This document shows positions 26,917-36,237 of a stretch of 64,000 nucleotides of DNA, piece after piece. The DNA comes from JBKBMT01 sp046295655. GTDB lineage: Bacteria; Pseudomonadota; Alphaproteobacteria; Rhodobacterales; Rhodobacteraceae. A program made the translations under genes and the position numbers. Each line of letters starts with the position of its first letter. Positions within the stretch are counted from its first letter, which is position 1. The stretch lies in NCBI GenBank assembly GCA_046295655.1, contig JBKBMT010000003.1:34580-98579 (forward strand), in the 5' to 3' direction. The notes below the pieces were generated by a model, which made no database searches, was not told where the DNA came from, and was given only the letters and a program-made list of their open reading frames with translations.

Positions 26917-27259
26917 GGTCCTGTCCCCCTGCTGCGGTGTCGCGCCGCAGGTTAGGTCGGTGGCCGAACAGTTGCAATCGGACCCGAGTATCGCGGTTCG
27001 ACGAAGGAAAGACCGTCGGGCGAAAGGCGGTCTTGCAGTCCGACAGTCTGGCCGCGCGACGAGTTGCGGAACGGCCGTGCGGTTTTCCGCCTGAAGGGCA
27101 AACGCATTTCTGCCCTCGCACCTGAAGTGCTACCCTTCGCCCTTCGCCCTTCGGCCGGATCCGTCGATCGACATTCCACTGTCGCTTTCGGAGTCGATGC
27201 TGGCCTGATTTCTGGTGCGCCCAGGTCGCGCCGCCGCCGTGTGCGATGGAGTGTGCCGC
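26917..27259. other. Intergenic region between metY and the first RTX gene
   Basis: 343 bp holding the divergent promoters of the two genes. It contains a 7-bp stem hairpin (27009-27015 with 27028-27034, 12-base loop) and a short CCCTTCG direct repeat near 27136-27155. I see no gene and no clear sigma-70 boxes. Confidence 0.5.
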
Positions 27260-28546
27260 ATGTCCTACAGGCTTTTCGTCAGGAACATCACCGGCTCCAC
27301 TCTGACCGATCAGGGCTTCTGGGTGTCCGAACCGGGCGGCTGGCCGCTCACCTGGGTCTCGGTGCCGACGCTTGGCACCGGCTTCAATCCGGGCAGCCCG
27401 GTGATCAGCTCGCTGGGGCAGGGGATGGTGCTGAACGACCGGCTTGTGTTTGCCGGCTGGGGCGGAACCGTCAGCCAACCGAACGTGGAACTCTGGGCAT
27501 CTGGTGGAACCGCCGCGGGAACTCGCCTGCTCAAGGACGTCAACCCCGGCCTGACGGGCTCGGACCCCTACAGCCTGACCCGCGTGGGCGACAAGGTGTT
27601 CTTCTTCGCGCGGGATGCCAACGGAACGGAATTGTGGGTCACGGACGGGACCGAGGGCGGAACGCGAATGGTCCGCGACATTGCGCCGGGTGTGCTGCCC
27701 GGCATCATCGATCCGCGGGCGGGAATGTGGGGGCCGGTCGCGGGCAAGGTCTATTTCGTCGCGGACGACCGCGTGAGCGGCCAGGAGCTTTGGGAGTCGG
27801 ACGGAAGCGTCGCGGGCACGCGTCTGGTGCAGGATCTCGTGCCGGGAAATGACATAATACTCCCGGCGGTGTTCGGGATCCTGCCGGTCAGCGGCGTCGG
27901 CATCCGTCTCGAAGGCACACCGGGCCCGGATCGGCTGGTCGGGACGGCGTTAAACGACACGCTTTACGTCGGCGACGGGGCCGACCTGATCTTCGGCGGG
28001 GAGACGGCCGCGGATGTGCGCGATGTGATCTACGGCGGCAACGGCAACGACACGATCGACGGCGGGCACGGCAACGACGAATTGCGCGGGGATGCCGGCG
28101 ATGACGTGCTGATCGGCGGCTTCGGGGCGGACACCCTGATCGGCGGCGAGGGCAACGACCGGCTGGACGGCGGGGCGCTGGGCGACGTGCTGTTCGGCGG
28201 GCCGGGGAACGACTATTTCAACGGCGGCTTCGGCTTCGACCGACTGAACGGCGGCGCGGGGGCGGATACCTTCTTTCACCTCGGGGTCGCCGGGCACGGC
28301 TCGGACTGGATCCAGGACTACAACGCGGCCGAGGGCGACGTGCTCCAGACCGGGATTGCCGGGGCCACCAAGGCCAACTTCCAGATCAACATCGCCACCA
28401 CGCCCGGCGCCGGGGCGGCCACCGTGGCCGAGGCCTTCGTGATCTACCGCCCCACCGGCCAGATCCTGTTCGCGCTGGTCGATGGTGCGGGGCAGTCGAG
28501 CATCAACATGATCCTCGGCGGGCAGGTGGTGGACCTGCTGGGCTGA
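27260..28546 (+). CDS. RTX protein with ELWxxDGT repeats (putative type I secretion substrate)
   Basis: 428 residues from ATG 27260. The N-terminal 230 residues carry three ELWxxDGTxxGT repeats (ELWASGGTAAGTRLLKDV, ELWVTDGTEGGTRMVRDI, ELWESDGSVAGTRLVQDL), a beta-propeller-like repeat seen in secreted proteins. About residues 230-330 hold glycine-aspartate RTX nonapeptides (GGNGNDTID, GGEGNDRLD, GGAGADTF) that bind calcium. The last 90 residues resemble serralysin-type C-termini (SDWIQDYNAAEGDVLQTG) and probably contain the type I export signal. There is no N-terminal signal peptide, as expected. No ABC/MFP exporter genes are nearby. The C-terminal 190 residues are nearly the same as in the next gene. 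Confidence 0.88.
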   Translation: MSYRLFVRNITGSTLTDQGFWVSEPGGWPLTWVSVPTLGTGFNPGSPVISSLGQGMVLNDRLVFAGWGGTVSQPNVELWASGGTAAGTRLLKDVNPGLTGSDPYSLTRVGDKVFFFARDANGTELWVTDGTEGGTRMVRDIAPGVLPGIIDPRAGMWGPVAGKVYFVADDRVSGQELWESDGSVAGTRLVQDLVPGNDIILPAVFGILPVSGVGIRLEGTPGPDRLVGTALNDTLYVGDGADLIFGGETAADVRDVIYGGNGNDTIDGGHGNDELRGDAGDDVLIGGFGADTLIGGEGNDRLDGGALGDVLFGGPGNDYFNGGFGFDRLNGGAGADTFFHLGVAGHGSDWIQDYNAAEGDVLQTGIAGATKANFQINIATTPGAGAATVAEAFVIYRPTGQILFALVDGAGQSSINMILGGQVVDLLG

Positions 28547-28720
28547 GGCGCGGGCCGTCTTGCCCCGAGATTGGCACTTGACCGGGTATAGACGAGAGAT
28601 AGCATGAGAAGGTTAATGCCCGGCCGCTGGCTCGAGTTACCGGACGGGGTTTCGCTGCCGCCGAACTGAATCTCAAGACTGCATTGCGGATCCCGATCCG
28701 CGCCTACGGAGGATTGATAC

Positions 28721-31570
28721 ATGTCCGTTCTATCGCTGAACAACGTCAGGATAATAGAGGGGGACACGGGCACTCAGACCCTTCAGTTCACGGTTCGCCT
28801 CGATGCCCCCGCCGCGGCGCCGGTGAGCTTCCGCTATTTCACCATCGACGGAACGGCCTCGGCCAATACCCCGCGGGATTACAGTGCCGTCGCGGGCACC
28901 GGAACGATTGCGGCAGGCAACACCACGGCGACTGTGAACGTCAGCATCTTCGGCGACACGCTGGTGGAAGGGGACGAGACCTTCTTCTTCGTCCTGCTGC
29001 CGAGCAGCGGCGCCACGCTGACCGGCGGCGTGCCGGCCCTGATCGCGACCGCCACGATCGCCGACAACAACGACGGCGTCCCGGACGCACCGGGCGGCGA
29101 GCTCGGACCGGCCGCTCCGGTCGCAGGCCCGGTGCCGATGCCCGGGCCCCTGCCGACGCTGCAGATCCACAACTCGTCCATGATCGAGGGCAACAGCGGC
29201 AGCGTGGTGATGCGCTTCCTCGTGACGCTGGACCGTCCGGCAACCGCCGATGTGCGGGTCGATTACCACACGCAGGGCATCACCGCCTCGGGATCGACCG
29301 GCGATCTGTCGGACCGGACCAGCTCGCTCACGATCCCAGCCGGCCAGCAGGCCGCCTATATCGACGTCACGATCTTCGGCGACACCCAGATCGAGGGCAA
29401 CGAGACCTTCGAGCTGGTCCTGACGAACCTCCGCAACGCCGTGTTCCGCGACGGCGCGGCGGCGCAGGCGGCCACCGGAACGATCATCGACGACGACGGC
29501 GCGGCCCCCACGCTCTCGGGCGGGATCGGAGGTCCAGGCCGGCTCATCTTCGGCCCCGAGAGCGCCGGACCATTGCCGACGGTCACCATCCACAACCTCG
29601 CCGTCGTCGAGGGTTCGGGCGCCGGATCGCAATCCGGGCAGATCCTTGTCGTGCTCGACCGGCCCGCCACCGCCCCGGTGACCTTCACGCTGACCAGCAT
29701 CGACAACACCGCCAGCGTCGGACAGGGCGATTATGCTGCGCTGAACCGGAGCGTGACCATCGCTGCCGGGATGCAGAGCACCTCTGTCCCGATCACGATC
29801 TACAAGGACAACCTGATCGAGGGTGACGAGGTCATCCAGGTCGTCGCGCACAGCCTGCGCAACGGACACTTCGCGGGCAACGCGGCCGCCCTGCTGGCAG
29901 AAGTCACGATCCGGGACGACAACGCTTCGCCGACACACGGTCCGGGCGGGATCGGCAGCCCCGCCGTGCCGATCGCGACAGCGCCCGGAGGCACCGCGCC
30001 GCTGCCGGTGCTTCAGATCCACAACGCCGGCCTGATCGAGGGCAATGGCACCTCGACCTCCCTGATGAGCTTCCTCGTCACCCTCAGCAGCCCGGCGACC
30101 GCAGATGTCACGTTCCAGTGGATGACACAGGACGCTACCGCCTCTTCGGTTCTGGGCGACTATCTCGCCATCTCCCCGCGGACCGAAACGATCCGCGCGG
30201 GGGAGCAGAGCACCATGCTCCAGGTCACCGTGCGGCGCGACAACCTGCTGGAAGGGGACGAATACTTCAACGTCATCGTCACGAACATCAGCAACGCGCT
30301 GACCCGCCACAACGGATCGGGTCTGATCGCGCGGGGGACGATCATCGACGACGACGGCGGGCCGGTGTCCGGCCCCGGCGGGATCGGCACCCCAGGCCTC
30401 ACCATCGGCGGGCCGCAGCCCGACGTCAGCAACGTCGCACGCGTTCTTTCGACCGCGGTCTTCGAGGGCAATTCCGGCCTCACCACCGCCCGGGTCTTCG
30501 TCGTGCTGTCGGAACCGGCCCGCGACACCGTGCGAATGTCCTATCGCACCGTTGACGGCACGGCGACCGCCGGGCAGGACTACAATGCGGTCACCTCGGG
30601 CTCGCTGACCATCCAGGCCGGGCGCACCATGGGCTGGGTCGATCTGACGGTGCGCGCCGACACGCTTGTCGAGAGCGACGAGACATTCCGGGTGGAGTTC
30701 TTCAACCCGGTAAACGTCGTGTTCGACGGCGGCGGGAATTCGGCCGAGGCGATCGTGACCATCATCGACGACGATTCGGGCTCGACCATGGGGCGCGTTG
30801 CCGGACCGACCTTCACCACGCTGTCGGGCTCCAGCAGCGGCCCGGACGATCTGCGCGGCAGCGCCTTCGATGACGTGCTGCGCGGCGGCGGCGGCGACGA
30901 CATCATCTTCGGCCTGGGCGGAAACGACCGTATCCTCGGCGAGGCGGGCAACGACACGCTGTTCGGCGGTGACGGATCGGATACGCTCAATGGCGGTATC
31001 GGCGACGACGTGATCTATGGCGGCACCACCTCTGCCGACCTGCGCGACGTGATCTTCGGCGGCGACGGGAACGACTTCATCGACGGCGGCTGGGGCAACG
31101 ACGAGCTGAACGGCGACGCAGGCAACGACACGCTGATCGGCGGCTTCGGTGCGGACACGCTTTATGGCGGGGCCGGCAACGACCGGCTGGACGGCGGGCC
31201 GCTCGGCGATCTGCTGTTCGGCGGCACAGGCCGCGACTTCCTGAACGGCGGTTTCGGTTTCGACCGGCTGAACGGAGGCGCGGGGGCGGATACGTTCTAT
31301 CACCTCGGTATCGCGTCCCATGGCTCGGACTGGATCCAGGACTACAATGCCGCCGAAGGCGACGTGTTGCAGACCGGGATCGTGGGCGCCACGAAGGCGA
31401 ACTTCCAGATCAACTACGCCACCACCCCCGGCGCGGGGGCGGAGGGCGTGCAGGAAGCCTTCATCATCTACCGCCCCACCGGCCAGATCCTGTTCGCGCT
31501 GGTCGATGGTGCGGGACAGTCCAGCATCAACATGCTGATCGGCGGGCAGGTGGTGGACCTGATGGCCTGA
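28721..31570 (+). CDS. Calx-beta/RTX repeat protein (putative type I secretion substrate, 949 aa)
   Basis: Secreted repeat protein with five Calx-beta domains (about residues 1-119, 144-262, 285-402, 428-545, 569-685). Each ends in a TI.DDD-type calcium-binding edge (GTIIDDDG, VTIRDDNA, VTIIDDDS). Gly/Pro linkers of the form GPGGIGxP join them. RTX nonapeptides follow (GGGGDDIIF, GEAGNDTLF, GGAGNDRLD), then a serralysin-like tail almost identical to that of the upstream protein. Extracellular adhesion or matrix function is plausible from Calx-beta plus RTX architecture; no enzyme domain is seen. GGAGG lies ten bases before the ATG, and the gap to the previous gene is 174 bp. Confidence 0.9.
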   Translation: MSVLSLNNVRIIEGDTGTQTLQFTVRLDAPAAAPVSFRYFTIDGTASANTPRDYSAVAGTGTIAAGNTTATVNVSIFGDTLVEGDETFFFVLLPSSGATLTGGVPALIATATIADNNDGVPDAPGGELGPAAPVAGPVPMPGPLPTLQIHNSSMIEGNSGSVVMRFLVTLDRPATADVRVDYHTQGITASGSTGDLSDRTSSLTIPAGQQAAYIDVTIFGDTQIEGNETFELVLTNLRNAVFRDGAAAQAATGTIIDDDGAAPTLSGGIGGPGRLIFGPESAGPLPTVTIHNLAVVEGSGAGSQSGQILVVLDRPATAPVTFTLTSIDNTASVGQGDYAALNRSVTIAAGMQSTSVPITIYKDNLIEGDEVIQVVAHSLRNGHFAGNAAALLAEVTIRDDNASPTHGPGGIGSPAVPIATAPGGTAPLPVLQIHNAGLIEGNGTSTSLMSFLVTLSSPATADVTFQWMTQDATASSVLGDYLAISPRTETIRAGEQSTMLQVTVRRDNLLEGDEYFNVIVTNISNALTRHNGSGLIARGTIIDDDGGPVSGPGGIGTPGLTIGGPQPDVSNVARVLSTAVFEGNSGLTTARVFVVLSEPARDTVRMSYRTVDGTATAGQDYNAVTSGSLTIQAGRTMGWVDLTVRADTLVESDETFRVEFFNPVNVVFDGGGNSAEAIVTIIDDDSGSTMGRVAGPTFTTLSGSSSGPDDLRGSAFDDVLRGGGGDDIIFGLGGNDRILGEAGNDTLFGGDGSDTLNGGIGDDVIYGGTTSADLRDVIFGGDGNDFIDGGWGNDELNGDAGNDTLIGGFGADTLYGGAGNDRLDGGPLGDLLFGGTGRDFLNGGFGFDRLNGGAGADTFYHLGIASHGSDWIQDYNAAEGDVLQTGIVGATKANFQINYATTPGAGAEGVQEAFIIYRPTGQILFALVDGAGQSSINMLIGGQVVDLMA

Positions 31571-31574
31571 GCCG

Positions 31575-32024
31575 TCAGCGTCGTCCGGCGAAGAAGGCGC
31601 GGAGGAGTTCCGCGCTTTCCGCCGCGCCTATGCCGTCATAGACCGCCGGCGCATGGTGGCACTGCGGTTGGTCGAACACCCGCGCACCATGGGCGACGCC
31701 GCCCGATTTCGGATCCGGCGCACCGTAGTAGAGCCGGGCGATTCGAGCCGCCGAAATTGCCCCGGCGCACATCGGGCAGGGCTCCAGCGTCACCCACAGA
31801 TCGAAGCCGTCCAGCCGTTCCTGCCCGGTCGCCGCACAGGCCGCCCGGATCGCCAGCATCTCGGCATGGGCGGTGGGATCGGACAGTTCGCGCATCCGGT
31901 TGCCAGCCGCGGCAACGATCCGGCCGGCGCGGTCGGCGACAACCGCGCCCACCGGCACCTCGCCGCGGTCGGCGGCGGCGCGGGCCTCGGCCAGGGCGTC
32001 TGACATCCGGCTGCGGAAGATCAT
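31575..32024 (-). CDS. tadA: tRNA-specific adenosine deaminase
   Basis: Zinc deaminase that converts the wobble adenosine of tRNA-Arg(ACG) to inosine. Length is 149 residues, standard for TadA. The catalytic HAEMLAI supplies the zinc His and proton-shuttling Glu, and PCPMCAGA supplies the two zinc Cys. GEVPVGAVV and the N-x-x-R region (AAGNRMREL) match the family. It ends four bases from the stop of the Calx-beta gene on the other strand and diverges from rluB. Confidence 0.95.
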   Translation of the reverse strand: MIFRSRMSDALAEARAAADRGEVPVGAVVADRAGRIVAAAGNRMRELSDPTAHAEMLAIRAACAATGQERLDGFDLWVTLEPCPMCAGAISAARIARLYYGAPDPKSGGVAHGARVFDQPQCHHAPAVYDGIGAAESAELLRAFFAGRR

Positions 32025-32122
32025 GCGCCCAGATGCACCGGCCCTGCCCCGCGCGCAAGTGCGCCGCTTGCCGCCTGCCCCGCGGCTGCTATGCTGCGCG
32101 GCCGATCCCGGAAGGAGCCGCC

Positions 32123-33028
32123 ATGCCCGACCCCAGCCCGAAAGGCGAGCGCATCGCGAAGGTACTGTCGCGCGCCGGCGTCGCCTCGCGCCGCGAGGCG
32201 GAACGGATGATCGCGGCCGGCGAGATCAGCGTGAACGGACAGGTCATCCACAGCCCGGCGCTCGATGTCACGCCGGCGGACCGGATCGCGGTGCGCGGCA
32301 AGCCGCTGCCGCCCCCCGACCCGCCCCGGCTGTGGCTGTTCCACAAGCCCGAGGGCGTGGTCACGACGGCCCGCGACGAACAGGGCCGGCGCACGATCTA
32401 CAATGTCCTTCCCGAGGATCTGCCGCGGGTGATGCCGATCGGCCGGCTCGACCTGAACTCCGAGGGGCTGCTGCTTCTGACCAACGACGGAGCGATCAAG
32501 CGGCGGCTGGAACTGCCCGCGACCGGTTGGTTGCGGCGATATCGGGTCAGGGTGCACGGGACGCCGGACGAAGCGCAGCTGGAACCGCTCCGCGCCGGTA
32601 TTGTCGTCGATGGCGAAACATTCCAACCAATGACCGTCACGCTTGATCGACAACAGGGAGCGAACGCCTGGCTGACGGTCGGGCTGCGCGAGGGCCGCAA
32701 CCGGGAGTTGCGCCGCGCCATGGACGCGGTCGGACTGGTTGTGAACCGGCTGATCCGCATAAGTTACGGTCCCTTCCGGCTGGGCGAGCTTGTGCCCGGC
32801 GCGGTCGAAGAGGTGCGCCCCCGCGTCCTGCGCGATCAGCTTGGCCTCGGTCCGGCCGAGACACCGGCCAAGGCGCGGCGCAGGACGGGGTCTGCCCAGC
32901 AGGAGGCGGCGCCCGCTTCGGGGCAGAAGCGGACGCGGGGTGCAGCCGGCAAACCCGCCTCGCACCCGCCGCGTCAGCCGCGCCCGCCGCGTCAACCGCG
33001 TCAGCCGCGCCCGCGACAGGGTCGGTAA
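32123..33028 (+). CDS. rluB: 23S rRNA pseudouridine synthase (RluB/RsuA family)
   Basis: 301-residue RNA-modifying enzyme. An S4 RNA-binding domain occupies residues 8-65 (RIAKVLSRAGVASRREAERMI). The catalytic domain holds the nucleophilic Asp in GRLDLNSEGLLLLTNDG. GLREGRNRELRRAM near residue 195 fits the RluB/RsuA branch. The C-terminal 60 residues are a basic Pro/Arg/Gln tail (PPRQPRPPRQPRQ), a common alphaproteobacterial extension that probably binds RNA. GGAAGGAG lies six bases ahead of ATG 32123. Confidence 0.93.
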   Translation: MPDPSPKGERIAKVLSRAGVASRREAERMIAAGEISVNGQVIHSPALDVTPADRIAVRGKPLPPPDPPRLWLFHKPEGVVTTARDEQGRRTIYNVLPEDLPRVMPIGRLDLNSEGLLLLTNDGAIKRRLELPATGWLRRYRVRVHGTPDEAQLEPLRAGIVVDGETFQPMTVTLDRQQGANAWLTVGLREGRNRELRRAMDAVGLVVNRLIRISYGPFRLGELVPGAVEEVRPRVLRDQLGLGPAETPAKARRRTGSAQQEAAPASGQKRTRGAAGKPASHPPRQPRPPRQPRQPRPRQGR

Positions 33029-33097
33029 GGAACGACTGGACCTTCCGGCCCGGTCGCATATAGTTTCGTGGCAGGAACGAATGCAGGGGTAAGTGTC

Positions 33098-33181
33098 ATG
33101 GGGTCCGCCGGCGTCCGCCGCACCGCCTTCTTCCTGCTGTTCGCGCTGATCGTCTATTCCGCTGCGACAGGGATGATGTGA
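33098..33181 (+). CDS. 27-residue hydrophobic peptide at the head of the xpaC-telA operon
   Basis: ATG 33098 opens a 27-codon frame (MGSAGVRRTAFF..., ending MM) whose stop TGA overlaps the xpaC ATG at 33181. The product is a positively charged start and one membrane-length helix (FFLLFALIVYSAATGM). A weak AGGGGTAAG ribosome site precedes it. Overlap with the next start and the realistic TM make it a believable microprotein or a coupling leader. It is too short to judge by homology, so the confidence is moderate. Confidence 0.5.
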   Translation: MGSAGVRRTAFFLLFALIVYSAATGMM

Positions 33182-34065
33182 TGGCCCAGCGTTACGGGGG
33201 GCCGCACAGCCCCGGGACCGCGCGGGGGTCGGCACCGGGAACCGGCGGGCCGCTTGCCACGGCGCGGCCGGGCCGGTCGGCCGGACGGGTCAATGCGCTG
33301 TTCCTTGCCCCCTTCGCCTTCATCGTGACCGCCTTCCTGCAACCGCCGGCCGGCCTCGCACTGGATCTGGTGGCCTGGGCGGTGCTGATGCTCGCCGCCT
33401 GGCTGACGCGCGAGGGCGAACGCGCCCACGAGGCGTGGGAATCGCGCAGCGTGGCCCGGCGACCGGCAATCCCGCGCAAGGCCTTCGCCGCGGTTCTGAG
33501 CGGTCTCGGCATCGCTGTCGGTGCCTTCGTGCCCGGCCAGGGCGCGGTGGCCCCGGTGCTGCTCGGGCTGATCGGCGCCGGGCTCCACCTCGTGGCCTTC
33601 GGGCCGGATCCGATGCGCGACAAGGGAATGGAAGGCATCGACCGGACCCAGACCGAACGGGTCGCCCGCGCAATCGACGAGGCCGAGCGCCATCTTGCAA
33701 CCCTGCGCGAGACGGCGCGACGCACCGGTGACCGACAGATCGCGGATGCCGCCGACCGCTTCATCGCGACGGCACGGGGCATGTTCCGCACCATCGAAAA
33801 CGATCCACGCGATCTGACGCCTGCCCGGCGCTATCTCTCCGTCTATCTCCAGGGCGCGCGTGACGCGACCGTGCGATATGCCGATCTGACCGCGCAACGC
33901 CCCGACCCGCAGGCGCGCGCGGCCTACCTGGAGCTGCTGAACGACCTCGACTCGCGCTTTGCCCAGCGCACCGAGGCACTTCTGGGCAACGACCGGACCA
34001 ATCTGGATGTGGAAATCGAGGTGCTGCGCGAGCGTCTTGCCCAGGACGCACCGTTGTCGCGCTGA
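33181..34065 (+). CDS. xpaC: XpaC family protein (5-bromo-4-chloroindolyl phosphate hydrolysis protein)
   Basis: 294-residue membrane protein. A Gly/Pro-rich N-terminus is followed by four hydrophobic stretches at about residues 38-75 and 102-140. The rest is a long soluble helical domain with MEGIDRTQTERVARAIDEAERHL and ARRYLSVYLQGARDATVRY, the XpaC family core. XpaC is regularly found beside TelA in bacteria and is linked to membrane or tellurite stress; the hydrolase name is historical. Here telA follows after 23 bases on the same strand. Confidence 0.85.
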   Translation: MAQRYGGPHSPGTARGSAPGTGGPLATARPGRSAGRVNALFLAPFAFIVTAFLQPPAGLALDLVAWAVLMLAAWLTREGERAHEAWESRSVARRPAIPRKAFAAVLSGLGIAVGAFVPGQGAVAPVLLGLIGAGLHLVAFGPDPMRDKGMEGIDRTQTERVARAIDEAERHLATLRETARRTGDRQIADAADRFIATARGMFRTIENDPRDLTPARRYLSVYLQGARDATVRYADLTAQRPDPQARAAYLELLNDLDSRFAQRTEALLGNDRTNLDVEIEVLRERLAQDAPLSR

Positions 34066-34088
34066 CCGGACTGGAGATGGACAGGACA

Positions 34089-35249
34089 ATGCCCCAGACA
34101 ACCCGCTCTGCCGCCGAAGCCACCCTTGCCGAGATCGAAGCGGTGACCGCCCTGGTCCTGCCGGACCCGGATGCGGCGATCGTGCCGCTCGAGGCCGCAA
34201 GTGGCGATCGGGCCGAAGCGATCCGCAGACGGATGGACGAGATCGACCTGACCAGCACCCAGTCGATCATCGCCTTCGGCTCGCGCGCGCAGTCGGAACT
34301 TCAGGTCATCAGTCAGGAAATGCTGACCGATGTCCGCAACAAGGATGTCGGGCCGGCGGGCGATGCGCTCGGGCAGATCGTCACCACGATCCGCGGCTTC
34401 TCGGTCAGCGAACTGGACGTGCGCCGCAAGCGCAGCTGGTGGGAACGCCTGACCGGCAAGGCCGCACCCTTCGCCCGTTTCGTCGCCCGGTTCGAGAAGG
34501 TCCAGGAACAGATCGACCGCATTACCGAGAACCTGCTCGGCCATGAGCACAAGTTGCTGAAGGACATCAAGGCACTCGACAAACTGTATGAAAAGACGCT
34601 GGATTTCTACAACGAGCTTGCACTCTACATCGCGGCCGGCGAGGCCAAGCTGAAGGAGATCGACGAGAGGATCATCCCTGCGAAGGAGGCCGAGGTTGCC
34701 GCCGCCGCCGAGTCCGACCAGGTGATGGCGGCGCAGGAGCTGCGCGACCTCCGGGCCGCACGGGACGATCTTGAACGCCGGGTTCACGACCTCAAGCTGA
34801 CACGGCAGGTGACGATGCAGTCGCTGCCGTCGATCCGGCTGGTGCAGGAGAACGACAAGAGTCTCGTCACCAAGATCAATTCCACCCTCGTCAACACCGT
34901 GCCGTTGTGGGAAACCCAGCTCGCCCAGGCGGTGACGATCCAGCGGTCGCGCGAGGCGGCGGAGGCGATACGGGGCGCGACCGACCTGACCAACGAGTTG
35001 CTGACCGCCAATGCCGAGAACCTCCAGCAGTCCAATCGTATCGTGCGCGAGGAGATGGAGCGCGGCGTGTTCGACATCGAGGCAGTCAAGAAGGCCAACC
35101 AGACGCTGATCGCGACCATTCAGGAAAGCCTCCAGATCGCGGACGAGGGCAAGCGGCGTCGCCGCGCTGCCGAAGAGGAACTGGTGAAGATGGAGGCGGA
35201 ACTGCGCGACACGCTTGCCGCTGCCCGGGCCCGCCCGGCGCAGGCGTGA
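34089..35249 (+). CDS. telA: Toxic anion resistance protein TelA/KlaA family
   Basis: 386-residue cytosolic, almost wholly alpha-helical protein. ATG 34089 is preferred, but ATG 34077 is also possible. Family markers include VRRKRSWWERLTGKA, FEKVQEQIDRITENLLGHEHKLLKDI, LDKLYEKTLDFYNEL, and the terminal VKKANQTLIATIQESLQIADEGKRRR. TelA homologues raise tolerance to tellurite and some membrane-active agents when overexpressed; the molecular mechanism is unknown. It sits between xpaC and a lipoprotein gene in an operon with no large gaps. Confidence 0.92.
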   Translation: MPQTTRSAAEATLAEIEAVTALVLPDPDAAIVPLEAASGDRAEAIRRRMDEIDLTSTQSIIAFGSRAQSELQVISQEMLTDVRNKDVGPAGDALGQIVTTIRGFSVSELDVRRKRSWWERLTGKAAPFARFVARFEKVQEQIDRITENLLGHEHKLLKDIKALDKLYEKTLDFYNELALYIAAGEAKLKEIDERIIPAKEAEVAAAAESDQVMAAQELRDLRAARDDLERRVHDLKLTRQVTMQSLPSIRLVQENDKSLVTKINSTLVNTVPLWETQLAQAVTIQRSREAAEAIRGATDLTNELLTANAENLQQSNRIVREEMERGVFDIEAVKKANQTLIATIQESLQIADEGKRRRRAAEEELVKMEAELRDTLAAARARPAQA

Positions 35250-35259
35250 ACCGGGTCTC

Positions 35260-36198
35260 GTGATCAGCACCTTGCGCCTTCTAGCGCTCTGGTCGCTCGC
35301 CGCCGCGGTCCTCGCCGGGTGCGAGCCGCTGCCGCCCGCGCCCGGCCCCGCTGTCCGCCCCGCGCCAAGGGTCGAAGCGCCGCCTGCCCCGTCCCCGCGC
35401 AGCGTTGCGGTGCGGGATCATTTCGCCCGGGTCCAGACCGACCTGCTGCGCCAGGGCCTTCTGCGCACCGACGGGGGTGGCGCGGATACCCCCTTTGGTC
35501 CGCGGCAGGTGGTCGAAAACTTCGTGCGCATCGCGCTGCATGACGAATATGTCTCGTCCGGCGGCCGGCTGGTGGCATCCGCGACGCCTGCGCCGCTGCG
35601 GCGGTTCGAGGCGCCGGTGCGGATCGGCCTGCGCTTCGGCGCGTCCGTCCCGGCGCCCCAGCAGGCCCGGGACCGGGCATCGGTGGCTGCCTATGCCCAG
35701 CGCCTTGCCCGCGCGAGCGGCCATCCGATCCGTCTGACCGACCAGAACCCGAACTTCTGGGTCTATGTCGTGTCCGAGGACGAGCGGCCCGCCCTCGGTC
35801 AGGAATGGGCCGGCCTGTTCCCCGGCCTGACCGCGCAGGATCTGCGGCCGGCAACGGGCATGGGGCTGTCCACCTTCTGCATGGTGATCGCAATTTCTGC
35901 CGGCGACAGTCCGGTCTATACGGGCGCGCTGGCGGTGATCCGGTCCGAACTGCCGGACCTTCTGCGCCTGTCCTGCCTGCACGAGGAGATCGCCCAGGGC
36001 CTGGGCCTTGCCAACGATGACCCGCGGGTGCGGCCGTCGATCTTCAACGACGACGAGGAATTCGCGACGCTCACCCGGCACGACGAACTTCTGCTGCGCA
36101 TCCTCTACGACCGGCGGCTTCGCCCCGGGATGCGCGAACCCGAGGCGCGGCCGATCGTCCGGCAGATCGTCGCGGGGCTGCTCGGCCCGGCAAGTTGA
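35260..36198 (+). CDS. DUF2927 domain lipoprotein
   Basis: 312-residue protein starting at GTG 35260, ten bases after the telA stop. The N-terminus is a lipoprotein signal ending in the lipobox LAGC. A Pro-rich linker follows, then the DUF2927 domain with FGPRQVVENFVRIALHDEY, CLHEEIAQGLGLANDD and SIFNDDEEFATLT. The HEE/LGLANDD region resembles a zinc-protease-like helix (HExxQ), and DUF2927 is often called metalloprotease-like; activity is not shown. The protein should be anchored in the periplasmic face of inner or outer membrane. Confidence 0.88.
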   Translation: MISTLRLLALWSLAAAVLAGCEPLPPAPGPAVRPAPRVEAPPAPSPRSVAVRDHFARVQTDLLRQGLLRTDGGGADTPFGPRQVVENFVRIALHDEYVSSGGRLVASATPAPLRRFEAPVRIGLRFGASVPAPQQARDRASVAAYAQRLARASGHPIRLTDQNPNFWVYVVSEDERPALGQEWAGLFPGLTAQDLRPATGMGLSTFCMVIAISAGDSPVYTGALAVIRSELPDLLRLSCLHEEIAQGLGLANDDPRVRPSIFNDDEEFATLTRHDELLLRILYDRRLRPGMREPEARPIVRQIVAGLLGPAS

Positions 36199-36237
36199 TG
36201 TAGTCTTTGCAGGATTCGTCCGGAAGGAGTGACGGCC

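Noticed and set aside
30840..31300. Short regular repeats considered as a CRISPR array
   Set aside because: The spacing follows 27-base RTX nonapeptide codons in frame; there are no unique spacers and no cas genes.
28730..31321. 863-codon frame antisense to the Calx-beta/RTX gene
   Set aside because: Mirrors the repeat structure of the real gene and shows no recognisable domain. The plus-strand gene has clear Calx-beta and RTX repeats.
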